The notes under the pieces: model-generated | Told to the model about the DNA's origin: nothing | Databases searched by the model: none | Seen by the model: only the letters and a program-made list of their open reading frames with translations | NCBI GenBank assembly: GCA_030549495.1 | Contig: JAUIRK010000008.1 | Span: 62,001-126,000, forward strand | Length of the DNA: 64,000 nt | Origin: Nectonema munidae | Taxonomy: Eukaryota > Nematomorpha > Nectonematoida > Nectonematidae | Reading direction: 5' to 3' | Made by a program: the position numbers and the translations under genes | Part shown: positions 11,756-23,800 of the stretch, in pieces | How the letters are laid out: every line of letters starts with the position of its first letter | Position numbering within the stretch: the stretch's first letter is position 1

Positions 11756-13641
11756 CAGTGGTTCTCAAACTTTTTCAAACCATTGCCCCTTTTAACACAA
11801 CCTAATTTCTCACCGCTCCTTCCTTTAATATTAAATTATATATCACAAATTGCAAAAATTTATTAAATCAAAAATTCCAGAAATGCATATTTTTCCATAT
11901 TTACAATATATTGATTTCTGATAAAATGATTTCAATGGGAGGGATGAAAATAATGTTTTTGCACCAGCTCATTTACTCTGGGATCAAAGTTAGTTAAATT
12001 AATTCTCAAATCACCTTTTTTTGCAATTTGAAGACGCTTTCTTTGCTTGGTTAAAAGTTTGGAAACTGCGCTGAATTTACGTTCGGCCATGTAAGTTGAT
12101 GGAAAAGCAAGAAAGTAAATTTTAATTCTATCCCGTAAATTTGTATATCTATCAGGGATTTCTCTCTGTAACCAAAAATCAGCATACGATTTTTTAAAAA
12201 GAGGCTTTAACTCGAAGTCATTTTTCAACGCAATTAGCTCATCTTGAAGCAAAAAATTAGTTTCATTTGAGCAATCGTAAGTGAATGAATTTAAGACCCA
12301 GTCAGGTATTTCCATATCTATCAGTTCCTTGTATCTTATGACCATATCCTCCCATAGAGATTTCAAATGATCTCAATAATTCAAAGGGTCATCATCTGTA
12401 ATATGAGAGTCATCAGTACTTAGTTTCAGACTTGGAAAGTTGACCAAATTTCCACGACCCATATTTGTTCTAAGAAAATACAATTTATCTATGAAATTAC
12501 AGATTTTAGATTTCGCGTTGATTAGGGTTATATTATCACCTTTTGAATATACAAAAAAAATCCGTAAGATATGCGATGTCTTTTTTGCGTGACAAGAGAC
12601 CATCACTCAAGTCGTTGCAATTAATTTGTTGTAAAAATTGGACGACAGTATCAAATAATGAAAAAAATGCTTCCGACAGTTTCCTCTGGAAAGCCATCTC
12701 ACTTCAGTATGTTGAAGAAGGCGGTCGAATTCTGCATCATTGTCTGTACACATTTGACGCAACATTCGAGAATTCAGCGGGTCGCTCTTTATTTTATTCA
12801 CCGATTTAATTACAGTACTGAGTGAATCGAAGAGGCGAGAGCTCAAATTTTTAGCCACGTGGCACTCCTTTTTTCAAATAAGAAAGAAAACCTCTGTTTT
12901 CCCGTTAATGCGGGGGCGCTATCTGTAGCGCAGGCAATGATGTTTGTTAGTGGAATATCTCTTTCTTTGAAAAACTTTTCCACTGTCAAAAATAGAGGTG
13001 CCTCGGGTATCAGTTTCCAGCTCTTTTGCAAAGAGTAGTTCTTGAACTATTATATTATCTTTAATAAGACGTGCGTAAGCCAAAAGCAGGGCTTCATTGC
13101 TTGGTAACATGGACTCATCCAGGTGCAAGCCAAATTTTTGTTTTTTAAGAATGTCACATACGGCTTCTTCAATGTTTTCAGCCATTTCGTCATTTCTTCT
13201 TCCAACAGTGTTATCGCTGAGAGGAATTGATTTAATAATAGTATGATGTACAACGGTGCGCAAAACGTCTTCTACAACTGATAAAAGTAGCTGTTCTCCT
13301 ATTGAATGTGATTTTCCTGATTTAGCGATTAGTTTGGATATATTATAAGAACAAAGAAGCCCATCTTCAGCTTTTTGTGCTTGGTTTGTCATAAGAGAAG
13401 CGATGGGTTTTCTTATTTTCAGTTTGTTTTTTAAAGCATGAAACATCTTTATTAACTTGTTTAGGATGCATTTTTTGATATGCTCAGCCAACCTTGACGG
13501 CTTCATAGCTTCATTAGGAAATTCTTTCTTACAAATGAGACACCTCGGATTTTGATCGTTATGAGGTGTAGTGATGAAGCCGAATTTTAAGTATTCAACA
13601 GAGTACTGTCTGGACTTTTTCTTTGGTGGATTCTGGGACAT
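11756..13641 (-). pseudogene. hAT transposase with BED finger, decayed (ZBED5/FAM200-like)
   Basis: Five frame blocks in order on the minus strand make up one transposase. The N-terminal block (13641-12919) starts MSQNPPKKKSRQYSVEY and carries a BED-type zinc finger, CLICKKEF followed by HIKKC. Middle blocks cover about 13030-12607. The C-terminal block (12366-11932) has the hAT dimerisation segment with FPSTYMAERKFSAVSKLL. The changes of frame near 13.03, 12.85, 12.61 and 12.37 kb mean it cannot make a full protein. The downstream end is a hAT-type terminal repeat, CAGTGGTTCTCAAAC, starting at 11756. A matching end upstream of 13641 was not found. Confidence 0.85.
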
Positions 13642-14700
13642 AATGATGGTTGAGAAAAAGATTTATTTTGTTGTGAACTACAATTTTGTTTTTGAGATAA
13701 AAATAATTTCACATAAAAACTCTAAAATGGTAAAAAAAATTATTTTGAATGAAAAATATTTTCATTTTAAATTTTGTACAAAAATTATTTGAAAATTTCT
13801 AAAATTGCATGTAATAAAGAAAATTGGTTTTTCCTCCATGGTTTTTATGTAGTTTTACGCAAAGTAAATAGTTGTGAATTTGTGGAGAAACTTTTAGATT
13901 TGTTGTACAGCCAAGGAGGCAACGTATTCAATTTTTTCAAATATATTTTCAACGAAGCAATTTATGCTTATAATTTATCAAATTTTAACTTTACACAAAT
14001 TAGTAGGCCTTTTTTAGTTTACATATTACTTTATTTTTCAATAAAGAAAATTCATGCTACTTTATACTATGTGCTAATTTTCAAGATTATATAAATTGAA
14101 CAAAATTTTCGCGATTCTAAGTTTCGGTAATTTTCAAAACTGCCACAGAAAAAAATGGCGCTGAAAAATTTATATCATTTCATATTTATACACAAAATAT
14201 ATTTTGAGGAAAAAACATCGAAATACCTCTAAAGAACTAAGCACTATATGGTTAGAATACCACTATGGAAATATGTAAGAAATTTAGGATTTTTACAGAC
14301 ATATTTTTCTGAAAACTACATAAATTTTAGACTGATATAAACGAACCAAAGTGCAAAAATCGATTTTTCGACATATATTTCAATTGGTAAACTATGCATG
14401 CCCGAAGATATAAAAAAACTAACTTTTTAAATAGAGACAAAAGTTCATTCTTCGTATAGAGCGGAGATTATGAAAAACGCCTTTTTCAGTAGCTGATGCT
14501 AAAATAAATTTTTTATATTTCAATTTAACACAAAAATAGTGCTTGGATGTCATGTATCGGGTGAAGTACCGTGACTATACTAAGTGATATATTAGTGATC
14601 GCGCTATCCCTTATCGGCCCAGTTATGAAAATTATTCTTCCCTTGTGTGCGATACCGAAAACTAAAAAAATCAGGTATCAATTTTATTTTAGTTGTAATT
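13642..14700. other. AT-rich DNA upstream of CacyBP
   Basis: Open frames here are low-complexity Phe/Lys/Asn peptides. The sequence just before the CacyBP ATG is a T-rich tract ending in TTTTAGACTACAAA, which looks like a splice acceptor. The mRNA may therefore have a 5' UTR intron or a trans-spliced leader. Confidence 0.4.
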
Positions 14701-14719
14701 TTATATTTTAGACTACAAA

Positions 14720-15436
14720 ATGCTAAATACCGAAGAATTGAAAAGTGTGATTGAAGAATTGGGAGAATTAAAAGCTGTTGCAAAGAACAATAACGTTAAA
14801 GACATTCTCGACAGTGAAATTAACAGACATACACTTTCCCTAGGATCTCTGAGTGAAAAATGCAATGATAAAAATACGGATGGCCAAGTACACGATTCTA
14901 CAAAGAAGCAACAACACTTGTATGCTGCTAAAAAAATTTCCACGTATGCTTGGGATCAGTCTGACAAGTTCGTCAAAATTTTCATCAAGTTGGCGGGAAT
15001 TGGGAAAGTTGATACTGAAAATATTTCCTGTCATTTCACAGAGAATGCCTTCGATATTTTTATATCAGAAGACCCAGCTCTAAACAATTTATCATACGCT
15101 TTCTCTATCAACGGCCTTTGTGAAGCTATAAACCCCAATTTATCCTCATACAAACTCAAATCCGACACCTTGTTGATTTTGCTAGGGAAGACTAGTGATA
15201 AAAATTGGCCCTTCCTCAAGCTACAAGAGAAAGTGGCGAAAGATGAGAAAGATGCCAGGCTTAAGCCCTCCCTTGACAAGAATTCAGAAGAGAACGGTGG
15301 TGATCCTTCCTCTGCTTTGATGGGAATGATGAAGAAGATGTATGATGAAGGAGATGACGAAATGAAGAGGACTATTACTAAGGCTTGGTGCGAAAGCCAG
15401 GACAAGAAAGAACAAGGGATGGAACCTTCTTTTTAA
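14720..15436 (+). CDS. CACYBP: calcyclin-binding protein / Siah-interacting protein
   Basis: 238 residues from an ATG at 14720; the human protein is 228. Residues 1-60 are helical and charged, like the N-terminal dimerisation/Siah-binding part of the family. Residues about 73-165 are the CS domain, opening with YAWDQSDKFVKIFIKL and ENISCHFTENAFDIFI. The C-terminal SGS domain ends with MYDEGDDEMKRTITKAW, a very close match to the family. The protein is an adaptor linking Siah-1/Skp1-type ubiquitin ligase parts and binding S100 proteins. The coding region is intronless. AATAAA signals follow at 15450 and 15471. A possible splice acceptor lies 7 bp before the ATG. Confidence 0.96.
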   Translation: MLNTEELKSVIEELGELKAVAKNNNVKDILDSEINRHTLSLGSLSEKCNDKNTDGQVHDSTKKQQHLYAAKKISTYAWDQSDKFVKIFIKLAGIGKVDTENISCHFTENAFDIFISEDPALNNLSYAFSINGLCEAINPNLSSYKLKSDTLLILLGKTSDKNWPFLKLQEKVAKDEKDARLKPSLDKNSEENGGDPSSALMGMMKKMYDEGDDEMKRTITKAWCESQDKKEQGMEPSF

Positions 15437-15449
15437 TTTTTTTCCTCCT

Positions 15450-15455
15450 AATAAA
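15450..15455 (+). promoter_or_regulatory. CacyBP polyadenylation signal AATAAA
   Basis: First AATAAA 14 nt after the stop; a second copy lies at 15471-15476. Confidence 0.6.
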
Positions 15456-15499
15456 TTTTTTCACTAATTCAATAAATGAAAATTAAAATCCACAAGTAA

Positions 15500-15520
15500 A
15501 CCCCCCCCCCCCCCCCCCCT
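15500..15520. repeat. poly-C tract
   Basis: An uninterrupted run of about twenty C residues just downstream of CacyBP, at the start of a C-rich block. Confidence 0.9.
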
Positions 15521-15689
15521 TCCCAGCTAGCAGATCACATACATCATCTAAAGACAACAGCATCCATAACACTCACACTTCAACTAAAGTTGGTCTCTTA
15601 AGCAATTTCTTTACCTACTGGAACACGATATAACTTGTACAAACAAAAAAGAAAAAAACAGTAATTGACAAACATGCAACCCAAACAAA

Positions 15690-16510
15690 CTCACATATCA
15701 CTCAGGAAAGTCAGCAAAACGCTCAAAAAATGACTTTCAGCACTTCTGACACCCAAAAAAGCTGTACACCACTGTCTAGCTCCCGGCAACATCTCTAACA
15801 TCCACTTCAAGCTACCTCCCTCCCAACTCACATATTCACCATAGCCATCAACCAAAATACTATCCCGATACACAACCCAACAACGTTCAAAACATCAATA
15901 ACTCCTACCGCCCCATTTCTCTACTTTCACCTATCGCTAAAACCTTCGAAAAAATCAAACTAAGTAACATAACACAAAACGCCCCAAATAGTGCTCACCA
16001 ACATGGATTAAACTACTCGATTAAAACAGACTCACATGCACAACATCATCGCAAACGGTTTTAACTAGTGATGGCAATTAACCGTGTTTCCGTTAACCAG
16101 TCAATTTGGGGGAACTTTTGACTCCATAGATATGATAAAAAAATTGTTCGAAAACGAAAAAAATCAAACGCAATTTTATTATCAGAACATGAAAATATGG
16201 TTATGCCGCTTTTAAAAAAAGATTTAATCACAAGAGTATTTATAAGGGATTAGTTGAAGAGTATTTATATACTTTAATTTAATAAGATTTGCTAAAGGTT
16301 TTGCGAGTTGAATTAATTTGTGAACTACGGTGAATTAGTCAGTCTAGCCTTGTTCACCGGTTAATTTGCCATTACTTGTTTTAACCGAAAGAAACGATGC
16401 CTCGGAATTGAAATCACTCTTTCCACACATTGGACACGTTTACTAATCAAAAAACTGAAACACAACACAAAAATTAACTCTACAATCAACTATTTAGGTG
16501 TTCTAAGGGT
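15690..16510 (+). mobile_element. C-rich LINE fragment with reverse transcriptase, split by a MITE
   Basis: On the plus strand, near 15895-15960, one frame reads NSYRPISLLSPIAKTFEKIK, the conserved first reverse transcriptase motif of I/Jockey-type LINEs, continuing with PNSAHQHG. After the inserted element at 16066-16377 the LINE text goes on (CLGIEITLSTHWTRLLIKKL). Base use is rich in C and A on the coding strand, unlike the surroundings. The same composition is seen at 57.8-58.9 kb (read on the minus strand) and at 62.4-63.3 kb, which suggests one LINE family. The element is partial and broken. Confidence 0.75.
16066..16377. mobile_element. hAT-type MITE nested in the LINE
   Basis: A 312-bp element with inverted ends: TAGTGATGGCAATTAACCG on the left and AAGTAATGGCAAATTAACCG read inward from the right. 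It is bounded by an exact 8-bp duplication, GTTTTAAC, at 16058-16065 and 16378-16385. Without it the interrupted LINE frame joins up. It has no coding capacity. Confidence 0.88.
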
Positions 16511-17040
16511 AAATGTTTCTCTAGCAAAAATCTCAATAAAACATTTTATTTTTATAATAAGTCATTCAAATTTATTTGTCCAAATATAATAAACCCATTG
16601 TAGTGAATGTCTTATACTCAGTTTGGGGTCCTTTCATTGTAGATTACACACTAGAGCGTTCAGTATGAGTGACAATCTAATCTTGAGACTCCAGGCAGTG
16701 TCCGATTTTTTGCAAAACGGAACGATATATGGATTTCATTGGTTTATACAAAGGCAGGAGGGATTATGAATAATTGTTCTGTCCATACAGGGTCTAGTGC
16801 GCACATATTCCCACTTAGTTTCATCATCTTTTTTTAAATAAAAATTTAGCTTTGATTGTTCAAGGACTAATACAAACCAGAAAAAGTAAGTCAGTATGTT
16901 CAGAGTATGGAGACATATGATGTCAAAGTTCAATAATTTCAAGTAGGAACGTGCAAAATGCGAGGCAGCCAAAAAAGAACCACGATGACAAGAGATTACT
17001 GTATAAGTATACGATTTCAATGCTTTAACTAGAAAAGTCT
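16511..17040. other. intergenic DNA without recognised content
   Basis: Moderately mixed sequence between the LINE and the piggyBac remnant. The open minus-strand frame here is not recognisable. Confidence 0.35.
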
Positions 17041-17049
17041 ATACGAGGG

Positions 17050-17640
17050 TCGACTATTTTCCAATTAATTACAGCAGAACCTGGCGTATCCGAACAAGCA
17101 TGTCCCCCAAATAAAATCTGACAGACTTGAGAAGTATAGACCGACAAATGTTCACAAGTTTGAAGACAAAATTCCAAGTTTCAAAGACATCATCCAATAC
17201 ATTTTTCACATACAAGTTCTCTGCATTTATAACACTTTTTGTTTTATCGTGGTTACATATTCTAATTTAACATTGTTTTCTTTTCTAACATCTGCATTAT
17301 TTTCTACTAAATGTGCTTCTTCATTCTGTTCAACATTTCTTGGGATCTCACATGCTAATCCTTGCATAAAAATATTTCTTGAAATTTTCGTTTTTAATGT
17401 ATCTTTATAAATTATTATTATTATTATCCATTCATTGATTGCTGATATGTCAAGCATATTGCAGAAAACAAGCACAGGCCAACGTCTACAACTATGTTTA
17501 ACACCATATTATTTCGCCATTTTATCAAATATATCAACCCCAAACTTTGTTTGGTTATAACAGTTGATAGTTAAAAGCTTTTCATTTGAATCCATTGCAA
17601 CATTTTCATGAAGTGAACTTAAAATCAATATATACATTTA
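17050..17640 (-). pseudogene. piggyBac transposase C-terminal fragment
   Basis: Minus-strand frames read NEKLLTINCYNQTKFGVDIF followed by DKMAK, which holds the third catalytic Asp in GVD. Then come RRWPVLVFCNMLDISAIN and, after a variable linker, a Cys-containing tail (QMQRTC and a C--C pair). This is the end of a DDE piggyBac (PGBD4-like) transposase. The N-terminal two thirds are missing or unrecognisable, and frame changes are present. A TTATTATTA run codes an Ile run inside it. Confidence 0.75.
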
Positions 17641-18199
17641 TTTTTCCACTTTATAAGTTAGTTATAAGTTTTATTCACTTTCCTGGTAAAATAGTGAAAA
17701 CGTTTCAACTTCTGTATTAGAAGAAACAATGATTTTGACTTATGGAGCTTTCGTTGCGTTGAAGGAAAAAAATAAAACGATGTTCATTTTTATATGCATA
17801 TGATAAAATTAAAAGCTTTATAATGAACTTAAAAGATACTGGTCTATCTTTTTGTTAAATCGTTTTTACGTATAGATTTGTGAAATTTAAAAAGTGAAAA
17901 TGACTGCTTGGGCGTTCTAGTGTATTTACAATATAGCAGTCGTTTATATGACCCTTGGATTCTCGTCATATCATTGGTAGAGCAAATCTCATACTTTTTC
18001 TTCTTTTGTCCATTGACATAAATGTTGTGCACATTGCTTGCACGCAATATGAGGAGCCCAAGTTTTGTCTTGATTTTTAAAATATGCAAAACTAACATCA
18101 ATCAGACGAGTTTTATGCTTATTCTTTTATTATCATTTTACTTGTCATTCAAAAAGTTTCATTATTTTGGAATAAATTGAGAATTCTACTTCGACGAAA

Positions 18200-20030
18200 A
18201 CAACATGCTATCAAACAATTCGAAATTTTTTTTGAGAAATACAAAAAGTTAAAAAAGAATTCTTCAAAAAACACTCTCACACAAAAGAAAAATTATTTGT
18301 TGAGCAATTAGGACATTTATTTGACATCGCTCATGAGCGTGTTCTCAATTTTAATCAAAATTGATCAAGATAGAAATCTTTAATTGCTCAAAGAAAAAAG
18401 ATCGTCAAGATTGTTTAGGATCTCTAGATAAATTAAACGCTTAAAAGAAAAAAGAAAACAAGATGAATTGATTATAGAGAAAAAGTGAATATGGAAGATC
18501 AAAAAGTGAGAAGTTTTAGAGTTTGAAAATGAAGAAGATGCCTTATCAGATGAAAGTTATAAAAGCAGTCAAAAAGAAAATTTTCAAGTGAGTAAAAGAG
18601 CTTTATAAATTTTTCGATTTAAATTTAGCTGCTACTTTGAACAAAAACTTTAGACAGCAGAGCAACAATGATGATTAGTGCAACCGTTAAAAAGCTTGGT
18701 TTTGATGTCAAAAATTAAGATCTTCTATACATAGAGCTCGACGTCAGTACAGAAATTATTTTTTCAAAAACTCATATTTTGACAGTTGCTCATGGTGAAT
18801 TGGGATGCAAAATTTTGAATTATTTATCAAGAAAAACTCAAGTAGATCGTTTTCCAGTTGTAGTTTCGGGTTATAAATCAGAAAATGTTTCTGAAAGTGA
18901 AATCATCGCACAAGCAAATGTTATTGCAGATGTATTACAAAGTTTTAAAATGTAAAAGCTGTTTTATAAAACAACTGTAAACACTGGAATTAAATCTCGA
19001 ACGTGTTAATTGATTAGGGAAAAGCTAAAAAAATCTTTTGTATTTTACATGTAGGCATCACATTTTTGAAATAATATTAACTGCTGTTTTAAATCTTCTC
19101 TTGGCCCTACAATTGCTACCGATGCTGCTTTATTCAAAATATTTCAACATCATTGGAACGCTATTCATCAATCTTCTTATCAAAGTTTGTTACAGAATGA
19201 AAGAGTTAGCTTTGCAATCAATGATGTTAAAGAAGAAGTTACTAGATTGCTATTACCCAGTTGAGTTAATGTCACGCAAGAGATGATTACAAAGAATTTT
19301 TAGAGCTTATTGTTATTTTATCTGGAAAAGTTACTCCTCGTAGAGTGCACTTTTTAAAATCTGGATCCACTCATCATGCCAAATGGATGACAAGCAATAT
19401 ATTGCTTAAAAATAACTGATTTCTCACCAATTCAAGTTGAACTTTACTTAAAAGCTTCGTTTACATTTTACAGCAACTGATGTAGTTTCTGCTCCGCAGA
19501 ATGGTTTGAATTGTTTGCATAATCTTTTTGAGTATGAAAAGATAAATTGGAAAATTTCAAAAATAGCACTAAACAAATTTTCAAATCATTTATGACATTT
19601 GAGTGAAGAATTCGTTCTTTTGGCCTTAATAGATCCATTAATTTGTTTCAAAAAAAGAAAGCTATGGAAAAAAAAAGTGCAAGCGAGCAAAGTTCTAACA
19701 AGCGATGTGTTTTTGTTAGAAAACATAATTATTCTCTTGAAAATTTTTCATCAGAAAAGTCTTTTACATTTTTTAATGTTCTTAATATTTCAAGTGATAT
19801 CTTAAAATTTGAACCAAAAACGTGGGAAAAGAGTGAAAGTTGTTTTGATTACCATTAAAAAAACGAAGCTTTAAAGTGTGTCAACGATTGTGCTGAAAGA
19901 AATATAGCTCTTATTGAAGAGTATAATTCTTCACTAACAAAAGATGAAAAACAAATACAATAGTATCTTCTGTGAATTGTTGAACGGCATAGAACCAAAT
20001 ATGCCAATTCAAATAAATCAACAATTACAA
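18200..20030 (+). pseudogene. decayed transposase-like gene with a CRHHIFE motif
   Basis: Three blocks, in changing frames on the plus strand, resemble a family of long transposase-like proteins I recall from cnidarians and arthropods. They are a middle block with FTCRHHIFEIILTAV (19040-19085), a block with CLHNLFEYEKINWKISK (19510-19560), and the end NEALKCVNDCAERNIALIEE (19860-19920) followed by YNSSLTKDEK and VERHRTKYANSNKST. The RNase H-like Asp region expected upstream is too degraded to see. Many stops. The family name is uncertain. It could be a hAT-like or related DDE transposase. Confidence 0.5.
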
Positions 20031-20076
20031 ATTAATATATGTAAATAAAAGAATATTGAACTTTATATGTAAAGAC

Positions 20077-20211
20077 AAAGGTACCGTGTTGTTTTCATTC
20101 AGTAGGCACAAATGCACAGCTTGTATCGAACTATGAGTAGGTGGCTCGAGATTGGATTCGAACCCGATACCTTGAGATATAGAACACAGATTCTAACCAA
20201 CCTTACTTAAG
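20077..20211 (-). mobile_element. tRNA-derived SINE, copy 2
   Basis: The reverse complement carries the family's order of blocks: a GTAAGGTTGGTTAGAA-like A-box region, a B box in GGTTCGAATCC, the TCGATACAAGC body and a GGTACC-containing tail. It is more diverged than the copy at 27.7 kb. Confidence 0.7.
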
Positions 20212-20430
20212 GTCCATTGTATATATAAAAGATTTGTCTCCTTGAGCTACAATTAAAACTAATTTTGTCTAATATATTATTTTGATTAGCACAAAAGATT
20301 TAAAGAGTGAGATAAAATTTTTAATTTTTTCATATTTTGTACCAGCCTAATATATAAGGTAAGTTTCTGACCGACTCATTTATGAGGCTTTAGAGCAAAT
20401 AAGGCACTTTCAATCCTAGATAGGGGGCTG

Positions 20431-20460
20431 GTTGCCTAAGCTCTTTTTTGGGCAACACGG
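20431..20460. repeat. hairpin motif shared with a piggyBac end
   Basis: GTTGCCTAAG, a short spacer and TTTTGGGCAACACGG form an imperfect inverted repeat. The 15-bp TTTTGGGCAACACGG is also present in the subterminal hairpin of the piggyBac element at 37.9 kb, so this may be the remains of a related element's end. Confidence 0.5.
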
Positions 20461-20774
20461 CACCTAGGAAAAAATTTGGCATTTTTTAAATTTATTTACT
20501 TATTATCATTTATTAAACTAGCCAGCTACCGTTAAAAATAAAGAATAACTAATTAAAGGAAAGATAATTGCTAACTCTTTTCCCTGTCGGCTATCCTGAA
20601 GGCTGAAATTAGAGCGTTTTTCGAATTTAGGACGCCAATAAAAATAATCTTTACAAAAGATTGAGAACAATCATATAAGTTTTAGATTTTCAAATAACCT
20701 TCTTAAAATCAATTATTTGGAAAGGCCACAATTTAGTAGCATAAAAAAGTAATAAACGAAATGAATTAAAACGG

Positions 20775-20780
20775 TTTATT
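20775..20780 (-). promoter_or_regulatory. iPGM polyadenylation signal AATAAA
   Basis: AATAAA on the minus strand, about 110 nt after the iPGM stop codon. Confidence 0.5.
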
Positions 20781-20890
20781 GTGACTGGTTAAACAAGCGA
20801 GATCACGAAAATAGGATAAAATGTTGATACAAGGATTCAAAGGAGCTTTTGACAAAATGAAGATGAAAGCACGAAGACGTTTGCGAAGAA

Positions 20891-23800
20891 TCAAATGAGG
20901 CTCTTTCCACTCATCTCTTTGGGTACATCTAGACCCATCAAGGCTAAGACGGTGGGAGCAACATCTGAAAGTGCGGGAGTATGACCAGACGGCACTTTAA
21001 ACACTGCATCACTATTGCCAAGATAGAACGGAACTAAAAATATATTTATAAAAAGAATTTTAAAACAACATAGAAAATATTCCATTTTTAATTAAATACA
21101 TTCAATTTCTTTAAATTTCAAAAGAAGAGCCCAATTTTATCTAATAGATCCCACTGATTGCAGTTTGTCCTGTGTGAATGAACTTTATTTGTATTCTCTC
21201 TTAGTCTTGTTTTTCTTCCCTAAAGATTGACTAATCATATCTCACTCCAAAACAACGGTAAAAACAAGCATTTCACTTATCATTCAAGAGCACTACATAA
21301 GGCAGTTATTTTCCAAAGAGCATTTTTAAACTCTCTAATGTAACTTTAAAGAATTTGTCTAACTTTCATTCGATAACTTTTCAATTTCAACAATATTTGT
21401 AATGACTCTGATTTTAATGGCACTGTTTTCCCAATGGTTTTTGATTTTATCTCGTTATGATAAGCATCAACGATAAAAGTACAAGAGTAAATATGATAAA
21501 ATAGAACCAATTAGACTTTTTTGGACAAATAATAGTTGGCCATTGTATATATCATATAGTACCTAAAACAAATACATAACGATTAATTCACATAACACAA
21601 CGTTGTTTTTCAAGCCACATAACAAAACTTATGGGAACTTATTATTTTATCCTTTAAATATTAGCAACGATCGCTTGTCATAGATATAAAAGAGGAATTC
21701 TTTTTCCTAAAAAAAATGACTTCTAAAATAAGCCTGCGACCTATGATCGATAACATAAAACTTAAAAACACTAGGTGTTCTACTTTTCGAAGCATTCAAT
21801 TCATTCTCTGATATGGCCCCATGTACTTTCAAAAACCGACTTCAAGATCCGTGCACTTAAAAATTTTAATCCTTAATACCAACTCTTACTTTCTTTCTTT
21901 CGACCAAAGGTAGCGCAACTTCAAAAGCTATACTTATAAAGATACTTATAACCCTGATTCGCTTTCAAATCCCAGACTTCGCAAGTTTGTTTTCGGTGTA
22001 ACAAATTTATATGTGCAGTGAATTGTTTGACAGTTGCTGATGAGGGGCATATGCTGGCAAAAATGTATATTATGTAGAAGACTAACCTTTACTGCACGTG
22101 TGCTGTGTGAATGGACCAGAAGTTTCTGGACAAATCATAATTTCAGCATTACCATGATCAGCCGTCAGTAAAAAAGTGTAGCCTGTCTCCTTGCAAGCAT
22201 TGAAAACCGTTTCGATAGCTTTGTCTTAAATATAGAAATCACACATACACATTAGAAAAAAAATCAATTAGCACATAGGTAATTTTTAAAAGTTAATCTT
22301 AATGAAATTCAATTTTGCAAGCTTGATAAAGTGAATAGATTTTTATTTTTTTGCAACATCATTTTAAAGTTACACTGTGGATACAAATCTAGTTTTTTTG
22401 AGATATTTTTTATAGTATGATTATATAGCCAGTTGCCGCTTTATATTTAATAACTAGAAAAATGCAAGCTTCGCTCAAAAACAAAAAAAGTGTGATGTTC
22501 CTCTCTGCATGAAGGCCTCTCTCAATATCACCAAGATTAAATCTTCAATAAATATTTCTGTTTTATTTTGAATAAAATTATTTGTTTGTAAAACTTTTCA
22601 AATACAAGAATACCATTTTATTAAATTTTCACTTCAGACCCAGAGGCTAATTTTAGGATAATAATCAAGTAATTATATAAAAAAAAATCAAGATTAATAT
22701 ATTCTTTAGATCTCTGGAAGTTGGTAGGTAAAAAAATTCTTATAGATTTGTTCGGTGAAGACTTGCCACTTAATCTTCTTCTACTTTACAGCTAAGCCCG
22801 TTTCTATACGGGGTTGAGTTTGAGATGACAGCAGTGTCAGGGTGGCCTCTAATACAATAGCTGGAATAAGGAGTAATTTCCAAACTAATAACTAGTAGAG
22901 CAGCTAGTTTATACGCTGGGATAGTTTTACATTGGTACTTGATTCTTAGCAAGCACTCATAGCCACCAGTGAGACATGCTGCTATCGGAGAGACTGACTC
23001 ACTCGCTGCGGTTACCCCCGTCGAGGGTATAGCACTGAGTTGAAGGTTTAGTGAGGGAGCTATTTAGATGGCTTCTCCCCCTGCCTTGCTTATGTACTTG
23101 AGATAAATAAGACTGCCTGTTATATTCAAAATAATACTGAGGAATACATTTCTTCCAACTTTAAGGGTAGACCTGTTTCCCTAGACAAACTGTCAAGTGT
23201 AGAGTAGAGGGATTTCTGGACTTGTGACACATCACCACTACATGGTAAGGATGCTATTAACACTTTCTTATCCCCAGATCCTATTAAATCCACACTAAAA
23301 CTAAGATCATGAGTATTGTAGAACAGTGAGAAAGCTGTAACTAAAGTTCGCACCCTCTGAAACATTCCTTCACCCATAGATAAAAGTACAAAGGTTGGAC
23401 TATCATTGAATTGTGGCAAATGATTACTTTCTTGTTTAGGAGGGATCGACGCATCTTGGAATAAAACACACACGATTTTGAGAAATCCATGAAGATATGA
23501 AAACACCTGTGCAGGTTTGGCAGCGTCATTGAGAAATTTATTCAGTCTAATTGCTGAGTAATTCGTACTCGGGTGTTGGAAATATAGAGAGAGTATCTTA
23601 CCTCTGGAGTACGTTTGGTAAAATACCTGGCTTTGTAAATGTTGACTTCCTTCTTGATACACATTGTGTAAACACGAGTCCACTGAAGGCTGAACTTGGG
23701 CGGTTTGATTTGGTCTTTACTCTTTATTAAGTAGTCTATCGCTTGCCTGTAGGCGTGTTCTCGGATCTGCATTTCAGTTGACGATCTCCATGTATAACTT

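Noticed and set aside
13774-14094. 106-residue plus frame upstream of CacyBP
   Set aside because: AT-rich Phe/Ile/Tyr text with no recognisable domain.
14456-14463. GTATAGAG as the second target duplication of the hAT at 11.76-13.64 kb (CTATAGAG at its left)
   Set aside because: No terminal repeat lies next to it, so the 7-of-8 match is taken as chance.
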